Of a DNA stretch of 64,000 nt, positions 34,314 through 43,269 are shown piece after piece; within the stretch, counting starts at the first letter, position 1; each line of letters starts with the position of its first letter. The stretch comes from Sedimentitalea todarodis (GTDB lineage Bacteria; Pseudomonadota; Alphaproteobacteria; Rhodobacterales; Rhodobacteraceae). The notes beneath the pieces were generated by a model. That model made no database searches. It worked only from the letters and a program-made list of their open reading frames with translations, and had not been told where the DNA came from. The position numbers and the translations under genes are program-made. The DNA is taken from assembly GCF_032595355.1 (NCBI RefSeq), contig NZ_JASMWN010000002.1, positions 248,001 through 312,000 of the forward strand. The letters run 5' to 3'.

Positions 34314-35627
34314 TCAATTCACCGATTCAACAAGTCCGACCGGGCGACCGACCACAACAAATTGCAAGCCCTCCGGGTCCAGCAATTCGGCAGCAACCCG
34401 GTTTACATCCTCGACCGTCACGGCGTTGACCTTGTCGTTTCGGGTGACGATGTAGTCAATTGGCAGCCCTTGCATCTGCATACCGGTCAGGATCCGCGCA
34501 ATGGGGCCATTGCCGTCAAACCGCAGGGGATAAGCGCCGGTCAGATAGGTCTTGGCGGCTTCGACTTCCTCGGCGCTGATACCGTCGGTTGCGGCCTTGG
34601 CCCATTCCTCCCGGATCACCTTGATTGCTTCTGCAACCCGATCATTGCCCGATGCAACACTGCCCAGATACACCGCTGCCAGATCGCGCGGTGCCAGATA
34701 GGAATAGACCCCGTAGGTCAGGCCGCGTTTTTCGCGCACCTCTTTCATCAGGCGGCTTTCGAACGATCCGCTGCCCAAAACTTCGTTGAGCACATAGGCG
34801 GCAAAGAAATCCGGGTCCATGCGCTCTATCCCACGCTGACCGAACACCGCGACCGATTGCGGTGTGTCGAAATCGACCACTTTGACACCGCCGGGAATGG
34901 TAACCTCGGCGGGATCGGGAAGCGGCGCGCCGGTTTCCGGCAAATCCGCCAGCAGATCGTCCAGCATCGCGCCAAGTTCCTCGGGCGTGATATCGCCCAC
35001 TGCCGACACGTACAGTCGATCGCGCGCAAAGACAGCGGCATGAGCCGCCAGGATGTCCTCGCGGGTCAATGCCGCAACCGACTCCACCGTGCCCTCGCCG
35101 TCGGAACCATAGGGATGATCGCCAAAGATCAACTTGTTGAGCGCGGCACGCGCGATATCGTCAGGGTCCTTGGTCGCCGATTCACGGCTTGCGATGACCT
35201 GCGCCCGCACCCGTTCGATGGCCTCGGGGTCAAATCGCGGTTCATGGATGGTATCGCCCAACAGAGTCAGAGCCTCATCGCGGTTCTCGGTGAGAAAACG
35301 CGCCGACACGGACACCGCATCATCGCTTGCATCATACCGGAACGAAGCCGCAAGCGCCTCTACCGCGCGCGCATGGGCACGCGCATCCAGATCGCCAGCG
35401 CCTTCCTCGATCAATGCTGTCATCAGGTAGACCGCTCCACGCTTGTCGGCTGGATCAAGCGACGTGCCCCCACGAAAGCGGATTTCCAGCGCGGTGAACG
35501 GTATGGTGTGGTCCTCGACGAGCCAGGCGTTGATCCCGGCGGGGCTTGTGACGTCCTGCACCTTGACCTCGGCCCAGGCGGGCAATGCCAGAACCAGCGT
35601 CAACAGGGCTGCTAACATACGCGTCAT
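34314..35627 (-). CDS. M16 family peptidase-like protein without the zinc motif (probable partner subunit)
   Basis: This 437-residue protein has an N-terminal signal peptide (MTRMLAALLTLVLALPAWA) and the M16 fold with GLTYGVYSYLAPRDLAAVYLGSVAS in its second half. The region where active members have HxxEH reads AVYLMTALIEEGA, so zinc binding is lost. Its start overlaps the stop of the HFLEH-bearing gene at 35624-36979 by 4 bp. Pairs of one active and one inactive M16 chain are known from processing peptidases, so this is probably the non-catalytic partner in the periplasm. The substrate is unknown. Confidence 0.87.
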   Translation of the reverse strand: MTRMLAALLTLVLALPAWAEVKVQDVTSPAGINAWLVEDHTIPFTALEIRFRGGTSLDPADKRGAVYLMTALIEEGAGDLDARAHARAVEALAASFRYDASDDAVSVSARFLTENRDEALTLLGDTIHEPRFDPEAIERVRAQVIASRESATKDPDDIARAALNKLIFGDHPYGSDGEGTVESVAALTREDILAAHAAVFARDRLYVSAVGDITPEELGAMLDDLLADLPETGAPLPDPAEVTIPGGVKVVDFDTPQSVAVFGQRGIERMDPDFFAAYVLNEVLGSGSFESRLMKEVREKRGLTYGVYSYLAPRDLAAVYLGSVASGNDRVAEAIKVIREEWAKAATDGISAEEVEAAKTYLTGAYPLRFDGNGPIARILTGMQMQGLPIDYIVTRNDKVNAVTVEDVNRVAAELLDPEGLQFVVVGRPVGLVESVN

Positions 35628-36979
35628 TGTATCACCTCGTCATCCTTCATCAGCCAGCCGGTCACCGACGCCTCGGGTTGAAAGAGCTCGCGCGCCACCG
35701 CCATGATCTCGTCCGAACTCACCGCTTGCAGGATATCGGGCCAGGCCTGAACATCCTCGATGGTCAGCCCACTGGCCAGACCCCGCCCATAGCGATTGGC
35801 AATGCCATCCACATTGTCGCGGGAATAGATCTGTGCGGCGCGAAGCTGCATCTTGATCCGGTCAAGTTGTTCTTCATCGACGCCAGCGCGCATGAATTCC
35901 ACGATGGTCTCGTCCAGCGCCGCTTCGGCGTCTGCCAGTGACACACCGGTGCTGGGCACGATCACCAGGTCAAACGTGGTGTCATCCAGAGACGTTGCGT
36001 TGTAGAACGCGCCGGTGTAGACCGCCAGCTTCCGTTCGAACTGCAACTTTTCAGTCAGGTAGGACGTCGTGCCGTTGCCCAGTATCTCTGCAAGCAACAC
36101 CAGTGCCGCCGCTTTTTCCTGCTCACCACTATCGCGCTCGGGTGCCAGGTAAGAGCGGGACACATAGGGCTGAGCCACCCGCGCGTCCTTGAATGTCAGC
36201 CGCCGCGCCGAGGTTTGGGGCGGTTCCTGCGACCGGATACGCTCGGGCAGGTCGGGGTTGGCCGGGATTACCCCGTAGTAGGTTTCGGCAAGACGCTTTA
36301 CTTCGTCCGGGTCCGCATCGCCCGAGACCACCAGTATCGCGTTATTGGGTGCATAATAGGTCTGATAAAAGGACAGCGCGTCCTCAAGGCTCAGCTCTTC
36401 CATCTCGTGCTTCCACCCAATGACCGGCACGCCATAGCGATGGTTCAGATACTGCGCCGCGCTCATCTGTTCGTTGAACAGGGCGCCGGGGTTGTTCTCA
36501 GTGCGCATGTTGCGTTCTTCGAGGATCACGTCACGCTCGGTCAGGATGTCCGCTTCTGCCAGTTGCAGGTTGGTCATGCGGTCGGATTCCATCTGCATCA
36601 TCAGTTCCAGCCGATCCGCCGCGACACGCTGGAAATAGGCGGTGTAGTCATAGCTGGTAAAGGCATTGTCCTGGCCGCCATTGGCCGCAACCACCGCCGA
36701 AAACTCGCCCGGCGCCAGCGTTTCGGTGCCTTTGAAAAGCAAATGCTCCAGAAAATGCGCAACGCCGGATGCGCCAACGGGTTCGTCGGCGGACCCTGCC
36801 TTGTACCAGACCATTTGTTGCAGGACCGGCGCGCGATGATCTTCGATCACCACCACCTGCATACCGTTGTCCAGTTCGAAGCTGGTGACGGTATCCTCGA
36901 TCGTTTCCGCGGCTGACGCTCCGGCACCCCAGGCGGACAAGGCCGCCACCGAAGCCAGAGCAGATAGAACACGCGCCAT
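35624..36979 (-). CDS. M16 family zinc peptidase, exported
   Basis: This 451-residue peptidase has a signal peptide (MARVLSALASVAALSAWGAGASA) and the inverted zinc motif HFLEH at residues 75-79, with the distal glutamates in ILTERDVILEERNM. The second half has the R/Y substrate-binding region around AQPYVSRSYLAPE. The ATG at 36977-36979 follows a GGAGGG site and is preferred to an upstream frame lacking a signal-peptide start. It is first of two overlapping M16 genes. A small dyad TATTTG-N6-CAAATA (37049-37066) lies about 70 bp upstream. It probably degrades or trims peptides in the periplasm. Confidence 0.9.
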   Translation of the reverse strand: MARVLSALASVAALSAWGAGASAAETIEDTVTSFELDNGMQVVVIEDHRAPVLQQMVWYKAGSADEPVGASGVAHFLEHLLFKGTETLAPGEFSAVVAANGGQDNAFTSYDYTAYFQRVAADRLELMMQMESDRMTNLQLAEADILTERDVILEERNMRTENNPGALFNEQMSAAQYLNHRYGVPVIGWKHEMEELSLEDALSFYQTYYAPNNAILVVSGDADPDEVKRLAETYYGVIPANPDLPERIRSQEPPQTSARRLTFKDARVAQPYVSRSYLAPERDSGEQEKAAALVLLAEILGNGTTSYLTEKLQFERKLAVYTGAFYNATSLDDTTFDLVIVPSTGVSLADAEAALDETIVEFMRAGVDEEQLDRIKMQLRAAQIYSRDNVDGIANRYGRGLASGLTIEDVQAWPDILQAVSSDEIMAVARELFQPEASVTGWLMKDDEVIQ

Positions 36980-37084
36980 TGGGCAAACCCTCCATGATAC
37001 GCGGCTCAACCTACGGTCAGTTCCGCGAGGTTCAAGACGACCTACGCATATTTGAAGTTACAAATATTTAACCTGAACCCGCGC

Positions 37085-37597
37085 TCATTCGGCGGGGGGG
37101 GCGGTCGGCGTATCTCGGCCAGACTGACGGAACGCTTCATTGACCGGGAAAGGATCAATGGCCTCCCGACGATACGCCTGGCTATATCGGTCAACAGGGA
37201 ACAGTTTGAAGCCGCTCCACCGGGCCTGGCGTTTGCGGAACTCCGCATCCTGCTGTGCCAGCGCTTCGCGCGTGTTGGACGGAACGCCGTATCGGCTTGC
37301 ACTGGCGACCAGGGCACCGTCAGAAGCAGGCGTTCCGCCGGTCGCATCGAGCGCCGAAGGTCGGCCGCCAAGCGCCGCGATCGCATCACCTTCGGGGTTC
37401 TGATCCACGAGGTTGCTGCCACCCGGCGTCGGAGCCGGCAGCACGTCATAATCCTGCGGCGCGGTCAACGGTTTGACCGGCACCACCATGAATTCATCGG
37501 GACCGTCGGAATTGCTCCGAATGTCATGCAGCGGCTTGTTGCCGCATCCCACCAAGCCGACGCTTAGCCCGATTATCAAAACCTGCGCAATCCGCAC
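37085..37597 (-). CDS. DUF3035 lipoprotein, BamF-like
   Basis: This 170-residue lipoprotein has a signal peptide ending in the lipobox LVGC, with lipidated C18. DEFMVVPVKPLTAPQDYDVLPAPTPGG is the hallmark of DUF3035, the alphaproteobacterial family whose Caulobacter member (BamF) joins the outer-membrane barrel assembly machine. The rest is Ala/Gly-rich linker and an SGFKLFPVDRYSQAYRREAIDPFPV segment. It follows lspA by 38 bp, which encodes the enzyme that would cleave its signal peptide. The BamF role is transferred from the family, not seen directly. Confidence 0.8.
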   Translation of the reverse strand: MRIAQVLIIGLSVGLVGCGNKPLHDIRSNSDGPDEFMVVPVKPLTAPQDYDVLPAPTPGGSNLVDQNPEGDAIAALGGRPSALDATGGTPASDGALVASASRYGVPSNTREALAQQDAEFRKRQARWSGFKLFPVDRYSQAYRREAIDPFPVNEAFRQSGRDTPTAPPAE

Positions 37598-37635
37598 CGG
37601 TCATCTCCTGCCTGTTTCACTGGTATCTAACCCAT

Positions 37636-38136
37636 TCATCCCTCGGGGTCACGCGATGTTTTGTCCCCGCTTTTGCCCTCGAACAGCACCAGTCCGACGG
37701 CCCCGACAAAGATGAACACATCCGCGAGGTTGAAGACAAAGGGATTGGTGATGCCGCAACATGACATGTTCAGAAAATCAAGCACATAGCCATAGGCCAG
37801 CCGGTCGAAAACGTTGCCAAGGGCACCGCCGATCAGCAGACCGGCACAAAGCTGCATGATCCGGCTGCCCGGATGAGTGCGCCGCACCCAAAGCAAGACG
37901 GCCGCCACGACGGCCACGGAAAACACGATCAGGCCCCATCGGACAAGGTCGGACTCGCCTTCGAACAGGCCAAAATTGATGCCGGTGTTTTCGCCGTAGC
38001 GGAAGTTCAGCAGTGGCGGCAAGACATCGATCGCCAGCCGCCGTGACAATTCCATGGCATGCACCACCGCATACTTGCTGATCTGGTCGGCCGCAAAGGC
38101 CAGCAGAGCGGCACCGATCAACAATCGCTGCGTCAT
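37636..38136 (-). CDS. lspA: Lipoprotein signal peptidase (signal peptidase II)
   Basis: This 166-residue inner-membrane aspartyl protease removes signal peptides from lipoproteins. Four membrane segments are visible. The conserved blocks are present: ADQISKYAV near the N-terminus, GENTGINFGLF, GGALGNVFDRLAYGYVLDFL and FNLADVFIFVG; the last two hold the catalytic aspartates. The gene starts 3 bp after the purH stop and is followed by a lipoprotein gene that would be one of its substrates. The C-terminus (KSGDKTSRDPEG) is a short polar tail. Confidence 0.95.
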   Translation of the reverse strand: MTQRLLIGAALLAFAADQISKYAVVHAMELSRRLAIDVLPPLLNFRYGENTGINFGLFEGESDLVRWGLIVFSVAVVAAVLLWVRRTHPGSRIMQLCAGLLIGGALGNVFDRLAYGYVLDFLNMSCCGITNPFVFNLADVFIFVGAVGLVLFEGKSGDKTSRDPEG

Positions 38137-38139
38137 GCG

Positions 38140-39729
38140 TCAGTGCCTAAAATGGCGCATGCCGGTGAACACCATGGCAAGCCCGGCCTCGTTCGCGGCA
38201 GCAATCACGTCATCATCGCGCATCGACCCGCCGGGCTGGATCAAGGCCGTTGCCCCGGCTTGGGCAGCTGTGATCAACCCGTCGGCAAATGGAAAGAACG
38301 CATCAGATGCGACAACCGACCCTTGCGTCAGCGGCGCATCCAGCTCCAGCGCGTCGGCCATATCCTGAGCCTTGCGCGCGGCGATGCGAGTGCTGTCCAC
38401 CCGGCTCATCTGTCCTGCGCCAACCCCGACGGTCGCGCCGTCCTTGACATAGATGATGGCGTTGGATTTCACATGCTTGGCCACCGTCCACGCAAACAGC
38501 AGATCCTCCAGTTCGGCGTCGGTCGGCACCCGCTTGGTGACCACCTTCAGGTTATCCCGGTTGATAGACCCGGTGTCCTTGTCCTGCACCAGCAGCCCGC
38601 CAGACACCTGCCGCCACGCCAGGGCAGTCGCCCGTGGATCAGCCAGCGACCCGGTGGTCAGAAGCCGCAGGTTCTTCTTGGCGGCAAATATCTCGCGCGC
38701 GGCATCATCGGCATCGGGGGCGATCACCACCTCGGTGAAAATCCCGGTGATTTCCCGCGCTGTCGCCGCATCCAAGGTCCGGTTCAGCGCGATGATCCCG
38801 CCAAACGCGCTTGTTCGATCACAGTCAAAGGCGCGCATATAGGCGTCTTTCAACGTCGCTCCACGCGCCACACCACAGGGGTTGGCGTGCTTGATGATCG
38901 CACAGGCCGGACCGTCTTCCGGGGCGAACTCGCTGACCAGTTCAAATGCGGCGTCCGTGTCGTTGATATTGTTGTACGACAGTTCCTTGCCCTGATGCTG
39001 CGTCGCGCTGGCGACTCCGGGCCGGTCCGATCCATCCTTGTAGAACGCGGCCTTCTGATGCGGGTTTTCGCCATAACGCAGGGATTGCGCCAGCTTGCCC
39101 TTGACCACGCGGCGGCGGGGAGTCTCGACCCCGATCGCCCCGGCCATCCAGTTGCTGACGGCCGCATCATAGGCCCCGGTCCGGGCATAGGCGGTCTGGG
39201 CCAAAGTCCGGCGGAAATCGTCGCTCGTGGCCCCGTCATTGGCATCCATATCCGCCAGCAGCGCATCGTAATCGTCGGTATCGACCACCACCGATACAAA
39301 CGCATGGTTCTTGGCCGCGGCGCGGATCATCGCAGGACCACCGATATCGATATTCTCGATGCAGGTGGCGTAATCCGCCCCTGCCGCGACCGTCGCCTCG
39401 AACGGATAGAGGTTCACCACCAACAGGTCGATCGGGTTGATCACATACTCTTGCATCGCCGCCACATGCGCCGGGTTGTCGCGCAGCGCCAGCAGCCCGC
39501 CATGCACCATCGGGTGCAGCGTCTTGACCCGCCCGTCCATCATCTCGGGGAACCCCGTGACCTCGGCAACATCGAGCACCTCAAGTCCTGCGTCCCGCAA
39601 CGTCTGTGCGGTGCCACCGGTGCTCAGCAGTTCGACATCCCGCTCAACCAGCGCCTTGCCCAGATCGACAAGCCCCGATTTGTCGGAAACAGAGAGCAGG
39701 GCGCGGCGGATGGGGCGATGGTCGGTCAT
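38140..39729 (-). CDS. purH: Bifunctional phosphoribosylaminoimidazolecarboxamide formyltransferase/IMP cyclohydrolase
   Basis: This 529-residue enzyme does the last two steps of IMP synthesis. The N-terminal MGS-like domain (about 1-195) closes the ring; RRALLSVSDKSGLVDLGKAL and STGGTAQTLRDAGL are typical. The C-terminal domain transfers the formyl group from 10-formyl-tetrahydrofolate, with LRYGENPHQKAAFY and AIIKHANPCGVARG, the latter holding the catalytic lysine-histidine pair. The ATG at 39727-39729 gives MTDHRPIRRALL; six extra upstream codons are open but unneeded. It leads the purH-lspA-DUF3035-M16 run. A small dyad TTATGC-GCG-GCATAA lies at 39754-39768, 25 bp upstream. Confidence 0.97.
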   Translation of the reverse strand: MTDHRPIRRALLSVSDKSGLVDLGKALVERDVELLSTGGTAQTLRDAGLEVLDVAEVTGFPEMMDGRVKTLHPMVHGGLLALRDNPAHVAAMQEYVINPIDLLVVNLYPFEATVAAGADYATCIENIDIGGPAMIRAAAKNHAFVSVVVDTDDYDALLADMDANDGATSDDFRRTLAQTAYARTGAYDAAVSNWMAGAIGVETPRRRVVKGKLAQSLRYGENPHQKAAFYKDGSDRPGVASATQHQGKELSYNNINDTDAAFELVSEFAPEDGPACAIIKHANPCGVARGATLKDAYMRAFDCDRTSAFGGIIALNRTLDAATAREITGIFTEVVIAPDADDAAREIFAAKKNLRLLTTGSLADPRATALAWRQVSGGLLVQDKDTGSINRDNLKVVTKRVPTDAELEDLLFAWTVAKHVKSNAIIYVKDGATVGVGAGQMSRVDSTRIAARKAQDMADALELDAPLTQGSVVASDAFFPFADGLITAAQAGATALIQPGGSMRDDDVIAAANEAGLAMVFTGMRHFRH

Positions 39730-39866
39730 GACAGATCCTGAATGCAATGGCTGTTATGCGCGGCATAATCCAATTTCCGGCGGGATAGAACCGTCGTTTT
39801 GCCGCGCCTACAGGTTTCTGCGCGCGCGCGACTTCGCTGCCGACGAAACCGTCGGCGCGGGGCCGG

Positions 39867-41609
39867 TCATGGGTCGAAAACCGGCTCATCGCGCTGCAGA
39901 TCCCGAACCGCTATCGCCGTGTCCTGCGCCTTGGACAGGGTCCAACGTATCCGCGTTGCCGGCTCCATCGCCTGACCTGTCACTACGATCTGCCGCGATT
40001 CACGTGGCTTCAGCCTGGTGCTTTCCAGGTAGACGCCCGGCTCCACCGACACGTGCGCACCGCCCTCGGGGCGAAAAATCCAGACCTCGCCGCTCCTGAG
40101 GGTGAGCGACACAGCGGTCCCGGCCAGATCAAGCCTTGCCTCGACGTCCGGGTGCAGATGCAGACGGATGTCAAACCCGATCCCGGTCAGCCTGGTCCGG
40201 TCCATTGCCTGATCAAACCGTCGCTTGTGGGCGTCTTCGATCGCCAGCAGCATGTCTTCGCCGGATAGTCGCCGCCCGTCAAAGCTCAGATCCAGCCGCC
40301 GCGCATGGGTCAGGCCGAACTGCGCCAGATACCCATCATGGCCGCCCTGAAACTGAACACCATCCGCGCGCTCGGACATCTCGATCGGCACGTGCTGCGG
40401 TCCCTCGATCAGGGGCACCAGCCCGGTCTTGCTGTCCTTTTGCGCCAATCGCGCGCTGGAGTAACCGGTCAAACCCAGCGTCGAATGCGATGGGGTGGCC
40501 CGTCCGGCGCGCCGCCACTGGCTGCCAAAGGTCGCGCCGGAACCACTGTTCACGATCAACGGCCGCCGGCCCGACGTCAGTTCGAACGCCAGCGTCGAGG
40601 CATGGGCGTTGAACGACGCATCTCCGGACGGTGGCACGGCTGCATCGACAATCACGCTGGTGCGCCCTGCCGACAGCCGGGCATAGCCCATCGCCAACCC
40701 GTTAACATGCGCAGGCTTTACATGGCTCGCGGCCAATGCATGGTCCAACCGCCCCTCCAACCCGCGTCCGCCGCCGTGAAACCGCGCCAACGCCCCGTCC
40801 GCATGGCGCAACGCGCGCAAGGTTGGTGCGATCCGCTCGATCGCCCTCGCATGGGCAGGCGGTACGCCACGGCCAACCTGATGAAGCGCAGACGCAGCCC
40901 ATGTCAGCAGCGTGAACACCTCCAGCAGCTCTTCCGGGTTACGGGTCGGCACACCGCCTTGCTCGTCGATCTGGGTATCGCATTCCTGCGCCAACGCCCG
41001 CACTGCCGGGTCGGCCAGCGTCTCCTCGCCCTCCAGCGACAATCCCGCATAGATCAACCCGGTCAGCGCCTCGAATCTCGGCAATCCCGGCGACGCGCTG
41101 TGCCACCGTTTGGACAGAAACCAGCTCTGCCGCGCCAGGGTCCGAAAAAACGCTTCGCTTTCGGCGCTGTTCTGACCACGCAGCAGGAAAATGGCATGGT
41201 TGATCCAGCGGATCACGCGCCGTCCTGCCAGGTCCGGGACCCATCCCGGCCCGCGCCCGTCGTCAAACCGCGCAATCCAGTTCCAGACCCATCGCTGGGC
41301 CTGTGCACGGGCCGGGGCATCGCCCACCGCAGCCAGATCATCAAGCCAGGCAAACCCGTGCCGTTCTGCATCAAAACCGGCATCCGGTGCGCGCAACGCC
41401 CAGAGGTCACGGCCTCTTGCCTCAACCAGATAGCCCGCAAACAGCAGGTTCCCGGCCATCAGTTGCCGGCCCCGGACGAATCCCCCGATGGTGCGTGGTT
41501 CTGGTTGTGACACGAACCCGCGAGCGCGCTCATGCCGGCGCGCCAGCCGCGCGTACAACCGGTTCAGCGCCCGGTCCCGCCGGGCTGCAAATCTCTGCGG
41601 GGCTGCCAT
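39867..41609 (-). CDS. Heparinase II/III family protein
   Basis: This 580-residue protein has the two-domain layout of heparinase II/III-like proteins: a helical toroid (about residues 60-330, with WVWNWIARFDDGRGPGW and RVIRWINHAIFLLRG) and a C-terminal beta-sandwich (about 370-570, STLAFELTSGRRPLIVNSGSGATFGSQWR, THARRLDLSFDGRRLSGEDMLL). It has no signal peptide. True heparinases cleave uronic-acid polysaccharides by elimination, but this alphaproteobacterial type commonly sits between rsmB and purH and its substrate is unknown. The start at 41609 lies 70 bp after the rsmB stop, so the block probably runs as one transcript. Confidence 0.85.
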   Translation of the reverse strand: MAAPQRFAARRDRALNRLYARLARRHERARGFVSQPEPRTIGGFVRGRQLMAGNLLFAGYLVEARGRDLWALRAPDAGFDAERHGFAWLDDLAAVGDAPARAQAQRWVWNWIARFDDGRGPGWVPDLAGRRVIRWINHAIFLLRGQNSAESEAFFRTLARQSWFLSKRWHSASPGLPRFEALTGLIYAGLSLEGEETLADPAVRALAQECDTQIDEQGGVPTRNPEELLEVFTLLTWAASALHQVGRGVPPAHARAIERIAPTLRALRHADGALARFHGGGRGLEGRLDHALAASHVKPAHVNGLAMGYARLSAGRTSVIVDAAVPPSGDASFNAHASTLAFELTSGRRPLIVNSGSGATFGSQWRRAGRATPSHSTLGLTGYSSARLAQKDSKTGLVPLIEGPQHVPIEMSERADGVQFQGGHDGYLAQFGLTHARRLDLSFDGRRLSGEDMLLAIEDAHKRRFDQAMDRTRLTGIGFDIRLHLHPDVEARLDLAGTAVSLTLRSGEVWIFRPEGGAHVSVEPGVYLESTRLKPRESRQIVVTGQAMEPATRIRWTLSKAQDTAIAVRDLQRDEPVFDP

Positions 41610-41679
41610 CGTGCCTCTGCCTCTACGCTCTGCGGCGTTTTAAAGCGTTTTGTCATGATCTCTTATCAGTATTCGCGCC

Positions 41680-42981
41680 TTAAGACAGTTTTTTGTCGAT
41701 GCGAGGGGACTGGGCGCTGCCAACCTTGCGCAGGACCGCCATGTAAAACCCGTCCATGCCACCCCGTGAGGACCAATAGTCAGGCCTCAGGCGCAAACCG
41801 CCTTCATCGGTGATCCAGTTCGGGTCGATACCGGGCCGCAACAGGGCGGCGCGATCCGCCTGCATGTCATCATGTGCGGCCAGCGCCTCTTCCACCTGCA
41901 CTTCGCCTTCGTCTGGCAACAGGCTGCAGGTACAGAACACCATCCGCCCGCCGGGGCGCAGCAGCGTCCAGGCATGGGCCAGCATCTCGGCCTGTAGTCC
42001 GATCAGCGCCGCAAACTCCGATCCATCCTTGGCGTGGGGCAAGTCCGGATGCCGCCGGATGGTGCCCGTCGCCGAACAGGGCGCATCCAGCAGAAGGGCA
42101 TCATAGCGCCCGCTTTGCTTCAGAGCATCACCAACCCGCACGTCAGCCTTCAATCCGGTGCGGGTCAGATTCTCATGCAGACGCTTCAACCGTTGCTCGG
42201 AGCTGTCCACCGCGACAACCTCGGCGCCCGCCGCCGCCAGTTGCAGCGTCTTGCCCCCCGGAGCCGCACACAGATCCAGCACCCGTTCACCAGGCTGAAC
42301 CGCAAGCAGCGACGCTGGCAACGCAGCCGCGGCATCCTGAATCCACCAATCGCCCGCCGCATACCCCGGCAGGGCGGTCACCTGCCCCGGCGTCGCCAAC
42401 CGCAAGGATCCGGTCGGCACAACCTCGCCGCCAAGCGCCGTCAGATCGGCACCCGGTTTGCCGGTGATGTCCAGAGGTGCACCGGCAAAATGCGCCGTCT
42501 CCATTGCCGCGACGGCTTTTGCACCCCAGGCCGACACCAGCGAACCGCGCAGCCATTTCGGCAAACGGGGCACCCGCAGTCTTGTCCAGGCCTCCGGGCC
42601 ATCTGCGGCAATCTTGCGCAGCACTGCATTGACCATGCCCTTGAGCTGTCCATGCCGCTTGTGCGCACCGACGATCTGCACCATCGCATTGACCACGCCA
42701 TGCGCCGCCTCGCCCTGGCACAACTCTACCGTGCCCAGCCGCAGCGCATTGCGCACCATCAGTGGAGGATTCTTGCGCAGATGTTTCTGCAAGAGCCGAT
42801 CCGCACGCTCAAGACCACGCAGGGTTTGCAGCGCGAGTCGCTGCGCTCTTGCCCGATCTTCGGGGGCCAGCCGGTCAAGCGAACCCGCCGACAGGCACTC
42901 TGCCATCAGGCGACCTTCGCCCAGCACCTGATCCAGCAAATACACCGCGCTGCGTCTTGCGCTCAGGCCGCTCTCCGCCAT
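41680..42981 (-). CDS. rsmB: 16S rRNA m5C methyltransferase, RsmB/Sun family
   Basis: This 433-residue enzyme methylates a cytosine of 16S rRNA using S-adenosylmethionine. The N-terminal 140 residues form a NusB-like RNA-binding domain (RRSAVYLLDQVLGEGRLMAECL...VVNAMVQIVGAHKRHGQLKGMVNAVLRKI). The methyltransferase domain has VLDLCAAPGGKTLQLAAAGA, the LDAPCSATGTIRRHPD motif and the FCTCSLLPDEGEVQVE motif; the two cysteines act in catalysis and product release. The close relative RsmF is excluded by the NusB domain. The gene is divergent from the SDHAF4 gene. Confidence 0.93.
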   Translation of the reverse strand: MAESGLSARRSAVYLLDQVLGEGRLMAECLSAGSLDRLAPEDRARAQRLALQTLRGLERADRLLQKHLRKNPPLMVRNALRLGTVELCQGEAAHGVVNAMVQIVGAHKRHGQLKGMVNAVLRKIAADGPEAWTRLRVPRLPKWLRGSLVSAWGAKAVAAMETAHFAGAPLDITGKPGADLTALGGEVVPTGSLRLATPGQVTALPGYAAGDWWIQDAAAALPASLLAVQPGERVLDLCAAPGGKTLQLAAAGAEVVAVDSSEQRLKRLHENLTRTGLKADVRVGDALKQSGRYDALLLDAPCSATGTIRRHPDLPHAKDGSEFAALIGLQAEMLAHAWTLLRPGGRMVFCTCSLLPDEGEVQVEEALAAHDDMQADRAALLRPGIDPNWITDEGGLRLRPDYWSSRGGMDGFYMAVLRKVGSAQSPRIDKKLS

Positions 42982-43065
42982 AGGTTCATCCCCGCAATTC
43001 CGCCGCGTCCCTTGTCAGACGCGGACGCGGGCGTATATCACGCATCAGGCATAAAGGAACCCGCG

Positions 43066-43248
43066 ATGACTGACGATTCGAACCCCGACCTGCCGCCCGC
43101 AGCCCAGCGTGCCCTCGCCGAGGCCGAAGAACGCCGCAAGTTGGCCGCCAAGGCCGCACCGCTGCCAACGGAGCTTGGCGGACGCGACGGGTTGGAACCC
43201 GTCCGCTATGGTGACTGGGAAAAAAAGGGCCTCGCCATCGATTTCTGA
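43066..43248 (+). CDS. DUF1674 protein, succinate dehydrogenase assembly factor 4 (SDHAF4) family
   Basis: This is a small 60-residue protein. Its C-terminus, GLEPVRYGDWEKKGLAIDF, is the DUF1674/SDHAF4 signature. In mitochondria SDHAF4 binds flavinylated SdhA and aids assembly of complex II; bacterial copies are widespread in alphaproteobacteria but less studied. The N-terminal part is a charged Ala/Glu-rich helix (AAQRALAEAEERRKLAAKA). The ATG at 43066 follows AAGGAAC. It is a single gene, divergent from rsmB and convergent with an exported protein gene 21 bp away. Confidence 0.88.
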   Translation: MTDDSNPDLPPAAQRALAEAEERRKLAAKAAPLPTELGGRDGLEPVRYGDWEKKGLAIDF

Positions 43249-43269
43249 ATGGAATTTGATCCTGTCAGG

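Noticed and set aside
37049..37066. TATTTG-N6-CAAATA dyad upstream of the M16 peptidase gene
   Set aside because: Arms are short and AT-rich, and no regulator can be linked to it. Chance is likely.
38059..39741. A 560-codon plus-strand open frame
   Set aside because: It is antisense to purH and has no recognisable domain.
39754..39768. TTATGC-GCG-GCATAA dyad upstream of purH
   Set aside because: Six-base arms are too short to assign to a known purine regulator in this group.
42034..43248. A 404-codon plus-strand frame ending at the SDHAF4 stop
   Set aside because: It is antisense to rsmB for most of its length. The real gene starts at ATG 43066, after AAGGAAC.
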